In this document: positions 1-4,612 of the stretch, piece after piece
Position numbering within the stretch: position 1 is the first letter of the stretch
Layout: the number at the start of each line of letters is the position of its first letter
Assembly (NCBI GenBank): GCA_023438785.1
Contig: JAEXQJ010000346.1
Location: 1 to 5,881, forward strand
DNA length: 5,881 nucleotides
From: Pseudomonadota bacterium
GTDB lineage: Bacteria > Myxococcota_A > Polyangia > Fen-1088
Direction of reading: 5' to 3'
Translations under genes and position numbers: made by a program
The notes under the pieces: model-generated
Seen by the model: only the letters and a program-made list of their open reading frames with translations
The model's database searches: none
Told to the model about the DNA's origin: nothing

Positions 1-2
1 GG

Positions 3-203
3 GCCAAGGGCGAGGAGAGGGGGCGCGAGGCGGGGCTGCGGGAAGGCCAGGCGAAGGCCATCCTGACGATTCTGCGAGGGCGCGGGATTGCGGTCAGCGA
101 CGAGGAAGCCTCGCGCATCCTGGGCTGCCAAGACGAGGCGCTGCTCTCCCGGTTCCTGGAGCGCGTCTTGTCCGTGGAGTCGGCGGCGGCGTTGTGGGGG
201 TGA
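3..203 (+). CDS. C-terminal end of an Rpn/PD-(D/E)XK-like hypothetical protein (5' truncated by window)
   Basis: The frame is open from the window edge to TGA at 201-203 and gives the last 66 residues of a protein whose start is outside the window. The visible part begins with a charged Lys/Glu/Arg/Gly stretch that includes GLREGQAKAIL. A compact helical tail follows: an ILRGRGIAVS segment, then an ILGCQDEALLSRFLERVL helix and a short ending. Charged REG(Q/R)A helices followed by an LxxLxxRG(I/L)xVS...C.D...L..(F/W)LER tail are typical of the C-termini of Rpn/PD-(D/E)XK nuclease-transposase-like and DUF4351-like proteins, which are abundant in myxobacteria. This is recognition by eye from a fragment. 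The catalytic N-terminal region cannot be seen, so no activity can be assigned. No clear neighbour operon follows. Confidence 0.55.
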   Translation, partial: AKGEERGREAGLREGQAKAILTILRGRGIAVSDEEASRILGCQDEALLSRFLERVLSVESAAALWG

Positions 204-380
204 GGGGAGGGGCACGAGCGGTCATGGGGTGCCCCGCTGTGACCGATCCGCGGCGCGGTCGGGGGCTTTGAGGTAGGAGCCGCCCATGGCGGCATCGGCT
301 TGGAGCCGCTCGGGAGCGGCCGTGGGCAGAGCCCGGGCACCGGCGGGAACGGCAGCGACAGCGCGTGGAACCGGTTGCAC

Positions 381-488
381 ACCTGACTGGATGACGCTGT
401 CGACCACGACGGCAACCGCCATGCAGCGGGCGCGTGAACCAGGGGAAGACACCGGGCGGACGCGGGCTGCGATCTCCGGGACGGGCAT
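381..488 (-). pseudogene. IS4-type transposase N-terminal relic, copy 1
   Basis: On the minus strand, starting from an ATG at 488-486, the sequence parallels the plus-strand relic at 4326-4436. Both contain the peptide core VVVDS(V/I)IQSG preceded by MA(V/I)A. The shared DNA includes CCCCTGGTTCACGCG, and the segment 381-455 matches 4361-4436 with about ten substitutions by eye. Relative to copy 2, copy 1 has lost 2 nt near 456 and 1 nt near 430, so a short central part is out of frame and then restored. After base 381 the similarity fades and none of the catalytic region is present. It is a dead fragment. The IS4 family name is inferred from copy 2, which also retains a C-terminal signature. 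Confidence 0.65.
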
Positions 489-571
489 CGCGGACGCCTT
501 CCCCGCCTCGCAGCCCGAAGGAGATAGCCGCTCAATGCGCGTCGCTGCCCCAGGACACAGGACCGATCGAG

Positions 572-601
572 CTGACTCGGCCTTTCGCGGGGCCAAGTCA
601 G
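572..601. repeat. Imperfect inverted repeat / hairpin beside the palindrome array
   Basis: CTGACTCGGCC at 572-582 can pair with GGCCAAGTCAG at 591-601. This gives an 11-bp stem with a single C/A mismatch around an 8-nt loop. It ends four bases before the first palindrome of the downstream array. It has no T-tract on either side. It could be a structural boundary, a protein-binding dyad, or the remnant of a mobile-element end; the sequence does not decide between these. Confidence 0.5.
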
Positions 602-604
602 GGC

Positions 605-1001
605 GTGCAGGGGCTGCAATTCGGAAGGGCGAGATTTTGTGAGGCGGTTGCAAGGCCTGCAACGGCCAAGGTCAACGGCGGGGGAGGCGCTTGCAGGGGC
701 TGCAACACCCTTCGCAGGCGTTGATCCAGGGGGCGCGGCCGTTACGACGCGACCCGTTGCCGAACGCCGGGCATCTTGCGTCCGGCCACGGGGGCCTTCC
801 CGCCGTCAGGGGAGGGGCTTGCAGCCGCTGCAAGGGCCTGATCGGCCCCGGAGGTGGCGGCGTGAGGCTCGTTCGTCGCCTCCGGTTTTTGGGGAGAGCG
901 GAATTGCAGGCGTTGCAAGGGCCTCCCCAACTTGGCAAACCGGATTTCAGGCCCTGCGGACGTTCCCCTTGACGCAACTTGGTCACTTGCAGGAGGCCGC
1001 A
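605..1001. repeat. Eroded array of 15-bp palindromes (TTGCA-N5-TGCAA) with ~43-bp period
   Basis: Five clear copies of TTGCA-N5-TGCAA are present at 605-619 (first base G), 648-662, 691-705, 819-833 and 904-918. Degenerate copies sit at 776-790, 945-959 and 987-1001. Start-to-start distances are 43, 43, 85, 43, 85, 41 and 42 bases, that is one or two units of 42-43 bp. The two missing positions (about 734 and 862) hold no good match. The inner five bases vary (GGGGC, AGGCC, GCCGC, GGCGT). The copy at 818-834 extends to a perfect 7-bp stem, CTTGCAG/CTGCAAG. The intervening 28 bases are mostly dissimilar, though several begin GGGCC or CGGCC. Because 43 is not a multiple of three, the array cannot encode a regular protein repeat. 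The copies are too divergent for an active CRISPR. Function unknown. Confidence 0.65.
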
Positions 1002-1186
1002 CAGCGGGCACGGGCAAGGGTAGCCGCAGTCCGCGCCATCGGTCCCCACCGCAGAGGAGAGGGCGATGATTCACCTGGTCTGGGCGTCGCCAGCCTCGTC
1101 CTCCTCCCCGTTCTCAAAACGCAGGAGAGCCTCAAGTTTTTGCCGTAAGGTGACGACAACCCGGCGTGGAGACGACCTTCAAAAGA

Positions 1187-1390
1187 GTGGTCACCCCGTC
1201 GCGAGCCACTTCTGTGGGCGGCGGTGAAGAGACTCCAGCAAGGGCCTAGCGGCCACCATGGTGCAAATGGGCAAGCACGTCGTCCTGGCCGACATCGATC
1301 TGGGCATGGCCAACCTGAGCCCGAAGCTTGGGATCGTGCACCCAACCGGGGCTGCACGCGTCCCTGGACAAGAACGCCCGGCCCAGGGCA
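1187..1390 (+). pseudogene. Relic of a ParA/MinD-family (FlhG-like) P-loop ATPase
   Basis: Three pieces in alternating frames line up with the N-terminal third of MinD/ParA-type deviant Walker ATPases. From 1187, the frame ends in TSVGGGE, where a family member would have VGGGKGG. After a probable 1-nt loss near 1229, the frame at 1231 reads DSSKGLAATMVQMGK and then VVLADIDLGMANL (1276-1314) and LGIVHPT, matching the usual GKS-loop, GKRVVLxDxDLGxANL and LGI motifs. A second frameshift near 1347 leads into GLHASLDKNA, a typical continuation of this family. The Walker A loop is destroyed: its lysine survives but the flanking glycines are Ser or Asp. Nothing recognisable follows about 1390. ParA/MinD proteins position plasmids, chromosomes, septa or flagella; which of these the ancestor did cannot be told. 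Confidence 0.6.
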
Positions 1391-1592
1391 GGCGATGCAG
1401 TCTCCGCACTCGGAAATCCTTCTGGGCTGCGTGAGAACGGTGCCGATGGAAGATGGCGTTGCAAGGACTTACGGTCTCTCCCCCAGCGCCAAGACCTTCC
1501 TCTTAGCTACAGCGATTCGTGTCCTTTTCCTTGAGCACGGTGAATTCGTCATTGAGACCGGCCAGCCGCTACCTGCGGCCACGCCCAGCAAG

Positions 1593-1598
1593 AAAGGG
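1593..1598 (+). promoter_or_regulatory. Ribosome binding site for the 1606 gene
   Basis: AAAGGG lies 7 bases before the ATG at 1606. It decides the start: an earlier in-frame ATG at 1519 has no comparable purine-rich site and would add a 29-residue Arg/Pro/Ser-rich leader unlike the rest of the protein. Confidence 0.55.
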
Positions 1599-1605
1599 TT
1601 CTGCC

Positions 1606-2130
1606 ATGAGCACTATCGACAATAGACTCACGAGCTTCAATACTGCCGCCACCCTGCCGGCCGCTTCGGCCCAGACGGCGTCGGCGCAGCAGCGGAGCGG
1701 CGCCGCCCGGCAGGCCGGCGGCGCCAGCGGTTCGGCGGATATCACCCTCAACACGGTCTCGGGAACCGGCCGGACAGTCGCCGCTAGCGATGAAGACGGC
1801 CTGGCTCCGGCCTACGAGGTGGAGATCAGCGAAGAAGGCGCCGCCCTCAGCGCCGCCGCAACCGTCTCAGCAGCCGGCCGCTCTGCTGCAGCTGGATCCT
1901 CCGGGGCGACGGACACAAACACCACCACAGCCGCGTCCTACCAGACGGCGAATACGGCCAACACCAGCGCGAGCAACACCAACAACCTCTCCATCTACTC
2001 CGATTACCAATTGCAGAAGCTGCTCAGCAACGGCGACATATCTCGCAACGAATACAATGACGAAATTGCCAAACGCGACGGCAGCCAGGCAAAGGAAAGC
2101 ACCGGTTCGGTGGCCGGGCGGCCGGTTTGA
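1606..2130 (+). CDS. Low-complexity hypothetical protein with SHOCT-like C-terminal motif
   Basis: This encodes 174 residues with no signal peptide or membrane segment. Residues 1-66 are Ala/Ser/Thr/Gln/Gly-rich. Residues 70-78 are YEVEISEEG, a short motif I associate with small proteins of unknown role in several bacterial phyla. Residues 80-127 are again low complexity, dominated by Ala, Ser, Thr and Asn. Residues 128-157 form the only clearly structured part: a YSDYQLQKLLSNGDIS helix pair ending in EYNDEIAKR. That layout (short helix, L-L-x-x-G-x-I-S, E-Y) matches SHOCT-like short C-terminal domains, thought to mediate oligomerisation or binding. The protein is probably cytoplasmic and largely disordered. 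The gene stands alone, converging on the exported-protein gene 225 bases downstream. I cannot name a function. Confidence 0.75.
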   Translation: MSTIDNRLTSFNTAATLPAASAQTASAQQRSGAARQAGGASGSADITLNTVSGTGRTVAASDEDGLAPAYEVEISEEGAALSAAATVSAAGRSAAAGSSGATDTNTTTAASYQTANTANTSASNTNNLSIYSDYQLQKLLSNGDISRNEYNDEIAKRDGSQAKESTGSVAGRPV

Positions 2131-2200
2131 GGTCGAGGGCGCAGTCCGACGAAGATAGGTCCGCACCAACTTGACATGGACCGTATTGTTCCCGGCGGAG

Positions 2201-2217
2201 CGCCCGGCGAACGGGCG
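2201..2217. terminator. Candidate hairpin between convergent genes (weak)
   Basis: CGCCCG at 2201-2206 and CGGGCG at 2212-2217 form a perfect 6-bp GC stem with a GCGAA loop, 71 bases after the stop at 2130. It lacks a T-tract, so intrinsic termination is uncertain. Its placement between convergent genes is the main argument for it. Confidence 0.3.
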
Positions 2218-2271
2218 TGGCTGGACACTCCCGCTTGAGCATCCGTGGCCTGCAAGCCCGCTGCCCCGGCG

Positions 2272-2288
2272 TGGCGGCGGCCCCGCCA
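2272..2288. terminator. Second candidate hairpin between convergent genes (weak)
   Basis: TGGCGG at 2272-2277 pairs with CCGCCA at 2283-2288 around a 5-nt loop. It lies 68 bases past the stop of the minus-strand beta-helix gene, so it could end that transcript. There is no T-tract on either strand. Nothing else recognisable was seen in the 225-base convergent gap. Confidence 0.28.
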
Positions 2289-2355
2289 TTCTATCGCTGC
2301 GCGAACGCACCCTGTACCAAGTCACGGGTCCGCAACGCCCGCTGGTGTAGCGGCC

Positions 2356-4023
2356 CTATTGCACCGTCAGCACGATGGCGCCCTCGAAGGCGCCCGCGGT
2401 GATGGGCGTGGGCACGCCGTCGACGGTCATGAGAACGGATTTGCCCGCCGGGGCGCTGATGCTGCTGGCGCTGGCCAGGGTCAGGGCGGTCAGGTGTGAG
2501 TCGGCCGTGACCTCCCACGAGCTAGAACCGTCGAGGGTCAGGCTCATGGCCTTGCCCTTGCCGCTGGCGTCGATGGAACCTTCCATCGTCGACTGGTCTT
2601 TGAAGATGGCGGTGATGGAGCTGTCCTCGTCGAGTTCGATGTCTCCGGGCAACGTCAGGTTGTTCACCGTGAAAGTCACGCTGCCGCCTTGGGTGGGCAC
2701 AGCTCCGTTGGGCGGGTTGTCCATCCAGGCGCCCTTGAGGGCGCGCAGCACCAGGCCCGAAGCACTGGTCAGCTTGACCCCTGTCAGGCTGATGGTGGCG
2801 TGAGTGTTGGTAACGTAGAAGAGCGGCAGATCCGCGGCCTTCCCGGTGATCGAACCACCGGTCATGGTGAATTCCGACACGCCCACCGTCGAGTCGCCGG
2901 AGAAGCTTTGGTAGATGATGACCGCGTCCTTGGTGGCGGCCACCAACGAGCAGTTGGTGAGCGTGATGCGGCTGCCACCCTCCATGCACGCCACGCGATC
3001 GTGCTGGGCTTCGAAGGAGGCGTTGGTGGCTCGGATATCGCCCGTCGAATAGATGCCGGCCGAGTACTCGCCCTTGGCCACGAAGGTGCCACCCTCCGCG
3101 ATCACCGTGCCGCCGCCCTGATCCGTGGCCAGCGTCGAGCAGTGCTGCCCCGCGGTCGTGATGTTGACGTCGGTGAGCTTAATAGAACCGCCCTGGGTGG
3201 CGAAGGCGCCGTGGCTAGAATCGCCCGTGGTCGAAATGGTTCCCTTGGTCAACGTGATCGCGGCGCCGCTGCCCGTGGCGCACAAAGCCTTGCCCTCCTC
3301 CAGCGCGGTGCTGATTTGCAGGTTGGAAAGGGTAGCGGTGCTGTTGCTGCCCACGTAGACGCCCGACGAGTTGGCGCCGACAGCAGCGGTCGAGTCGCCC
3401 CCGCCGGACGACCCCTCCGGCGACGAACCGCCGGGCCCCATGCCCCCGTCGGGCGGCATTCCACCGAATGCGCCACCATCGAAGGGATCGCCGGGCATGT
3501 CGCCATTCGGAGGCAGACCGCCATCGAAGGGATCGCCGGGCATGTCGCCATTCGGGGGCAGGCCGCCTTCGAAGGGATCACCGGGCATCGCGCCGCTTGC
3601 CGGTGCCGCGCCGGTGCTGGAAACGCCGGGCACGCCGCCGCTGGCCGGGGTGGAGGACGCGTCGGACGTCGTCGCAGCCCCGCTGCCACCGCACAACCCA
3701 TCATTCGACTTCGTGATGCTCGAATCGCTCAAGGTGACATGGCCACCATTGATGGCCGCGACGCCCGATTCGGTGTTGTTGTCCGAGACGATGGCGAGGT
3801 TGGCTGAGACGACCGTGGTTCCGTCGGCCAGGATGGCCTTGTCGCCCGTGCCGCACGGACCGACGTCCGCGCTCAGATCGACACTTGCGGAAGCGTCCCG
3901 CGAAGTCAGCCCACCACCATCGACTGTGTTCGCGGTGCTCGGTGAGTCGCCTCCGCATCCGACGCAAGTCGCTGCGATGAAAACGACCAGGCTGGGCCAT
4001 GCGAAGCGCGTGTTGAAGCTCAT
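2356..4023 (-). CDS. Exported (probable lipoprotein) right-handed beta-helix protein with 15-residue tandem repeat
   Basis: This encodes 555 residues from the ATG at 4023, chosen for its GAGGGAG ribosome site and the signal peptide that follows. An upstream in-frame start at 4200 would bury the signal. Residues 1-22 are a positively charged end plus a hydrophobic core (LVVFIAATCVG). Cys23 followed by GGDS suggests lipid attachment, although the -3 residue (Cys20) is not canonical. Residues 67-108 hold the first beta strands. Residues 115-212 form a Gly/Pro/Asp-rich, probably disordered insert with 15-residue repeats. Residues 213-420 are short beta-helix rungs with the landmarks CSTLATDQGGGTV, IYQSFSGDSTVGV and LFYVTNTHATISLTGV. 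Residues 448-515 add further rungs. These landmarks match a widespread family of secreted, predicted carbohydrate-binding beta-helix proteins of uncertain function. No catalytic residues can be assigned. It is most likely on the cell surface or in the outer membrane. Confidence 0.85.
   Translation of the reverse strand: MSFNTRFAWPSLVVFIAATCVGCGGDSPSTANTVDGGGLTSRDASASVDLSADVGPCGTGDKAILADGTTVVSANLAIVSDNNTESGVAAINGGHVTLSDSSITKSNDGLCGGSGAATTSDASSTPASGGVPGVSSTGAAPASGAMPGDPFEGGLPPNGDMPGDPFDGGLPPNGDMPGDPFDGGAFGGMPPDGGMGPGGSSPEGSSGGGDSTAAVGANSSGVYVGSNSTATLSNLQISTALEEGKALCATGSGAAITLTKGTISTTGDSSHGAFATQGGSIKLTDVNITTAGQHCSTLATDQGGGTVIAEGGTFVAKGEYSAGIYSTGDIRATNASFEAQHDRVACMEGGSRITLTNCSLVAATKDAVIIYQSFSGDSTVGVSEFTMTGGSITGKAADLPLFYVTNTHATISLTGVKLTSASGLVLRALKGAWMDNPPNGAVPTQGGSVTFTVNNLTLPGDIELDEDSSITAIFKDQSTMEGSIDASGKGKAMSLTLDGSSSWEVTADSHLTALTLASASSISAPAGKSVLMTVDGVPTPITAGAFEGAIVLTVQ
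3476..3592 (-). repeat. 45-bp tandem repeat inside the beta-helix gene
   Basis: Two full 45-bp units (3476-3520 and 3521-3565) and a partial third (from 3566) encode PGDPF(D/E)GGLPPNGDM. The units differ at only a few bases, so they probably arose by recent duplication. The period is a multiple of three, so gain or loss of a unit keeps the frame. Confidence 0.9.
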
Positions 4024-4032
4024 GGTGTGTCG

Positions 4033-4039
4033 CTCCCTC
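4033..4039 (-). promoter_or_regulatory. Ribosome binding site for the beta-helix gene
   Basis: The minus strand reads GAGGGAG nine bases before the ATG at 4023. It supports that start over the longer in-frame alternative. Confidence 0.6.
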
Positions 4040-4232
4040 GAAGTAGGTGTTCTGCGATGACAGACACCGGCATGACCGCGCCGACTGCATCGGGTACGGC
4101 CCGCGAGCCCGCGGCGACGATGGCCAGGCTGCTCTCTGGGCCATCGGGCGGGCACGCAGCTGGGCCCGCAAGTTCCCGTCATCGTTGCATCTACCTGCAC
4201 TGAACGCGTTGGGCCAGTCAGCCGCTCCGCCC

Positions 4233-4269
4233 GCGCCTGAACGGGATTGTTTCAATTTGTTTCAGGCGC
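4233..4269. promoter_or_regulatory. Perfect 9-bp dyad enclosing two TTGTTTCA repeats; possible operator
   Basis: GCGCCTGAA at 4233-4241 is the exact inverse complement of TTCAGGCGC at 4261-4269. Two direct TTGTTTCA copies, at 4247-4254 and 4257-4264, are exactly 10 bases apart, one helical turn. The AT-rich centre stands out from the GC-rich surroundings. It lies about 210 bases upstream of the beta-helix start. It may be an operator, or a feature tied to the nearby transposon relic; the sequence does not say which. Confidence 0.4.
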
Positions 4270-4325
4270 CGCGGGCTCGACCTGACGGGCAGCGTCTGCC
4301 GGTGGGGGCCACTTCAGAATCCCCG

Positions 4326-4612
4326 ATGCGCGTCTCGAAGAACGTAACCCGAATCTGCTCCCGGTGTCTGCCCCTGGTTCACGCGGCTCGCTGGATGGCG
4401 ATTGCCGTCGTAGTCGACAGCATCATCCAGTCTGGCCGGCTGTCATTGTCGGCTATCGGACGCGCTACCCTGGGCCGCGCCCGACCCAAGCACAACATCA
4501 AGCTGCCACCGAAGCATCGGCGCGGGCGAGCGGGCGCGACCCGTGGCTGTTGGCCACCTCGCTGACCGATGTCACGGCCGAGCAGGTCGTCGGCACGTAT
4601 GCCCTGCGCATG
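4326..4612 (+). pseudogene. IS4-family transposase relic with internal deletion, copy 2
   Basis: Two transposase pieces are joined out of frame. From the ATG at 4326 the first piece reads MRVSKNVTRI and continues through RWMAIAVVVDSIIQSG, LSLSAIGRATLG and ARPKHNIK (ending 4502), an IS4-type N-terminus. A different frame then gives GRDPWLLATSL, TAEQVVGTYALRM (to 4612), which precedes and enters the IS4 Y-x2-R-x3-E-x6-K signature. The Tyr and Arg are present, and the sequence breaks off before the Glu. An intact transposase of this family is usually several hundred residues, so the middle with the first two catalytic aspartates has been deleted and the C-terminus is lost. It cannot be active. 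Its 3' end overlaps, antisense, the last codons of the GGDEF gene. Confidence 0.75.

Larger units (their letters stand above)
204..604. other. Gene-free stretch with an IS relic and hairpins
   Basis: I find no supportable intact gene here. The open frames on both strands are Arg/Ala/Pro/Gly-rich and look like translations of GC-rich non-coding DNA. Recognisable contents are the transposase relic at 381-488 and the hairpin at 572-601. There is also a short dyad, GGTCA at 220-224 with TGACC at 240-244, just after the preceding stop codon, and a near-perfect palindrome at 305-320 (GCCGCT, CGGG loop, AGCGGC). Neither of these two has a T-tract, so calling either a terminator would be speculative. 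Confidence 0.5.
4024..4325. other. Upstream region of the beta-helix gene, no gene seen
   Basis: I see no supportable gene. Apart from the ribosome site at 4033-4039 and the dyad at 4233-4269, no convincing -35/-10 or sigma-54 promoter is evident on the minus strand. The open frame through this region on the plus strand is only a leader joined to the transposase relic. Confidence 0.45.

Noticed and set aside
222..662. Minus-strand open frame of 146 codons
   Set aside because: Only the short segment at 381-488 resembles a known family, and there it matches a damaged transposase start. The rest looks like GC-rich non-coding DNA.
605..1001. CRISPR array
   Set aside because: Repeats are only 15 bp and differ between copies, two positions are missing, and no cas gene is present.
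1071..1177. Minus-strand peptide ending LRQKLEALLRFENGEEDEA before a stop
   Set aside because: It looks more protein-like than its surroundings and might be another relic C-terminus, but a stop closes it after about 35 codons and I cannot match it to a family.
1066..1227. 53-codon plus-strand frame from ATG 1066 with a GAGGAGAG-like site
   Set aside because: The ribosome site is good, but the peptide is Arg/Ser-rich without motifs and runs into the ATPase relic in a different frame.
2171..2189. TTGACA followed by TATTGT as a promoter
   Set aside because: The two hexamers are only 7 bases apart, and the position between convergent genes makes no sense.
2689..4060. Long plus-strand open frames opposite the beta-helix gene (for example 2689-3807 and 3371-4060)
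   Set aside because: They are antisense shadows of a well-supported gene. Their products are Arg/Gly/Ala/Pro-rich with no recognisable motif and no ribosome site.
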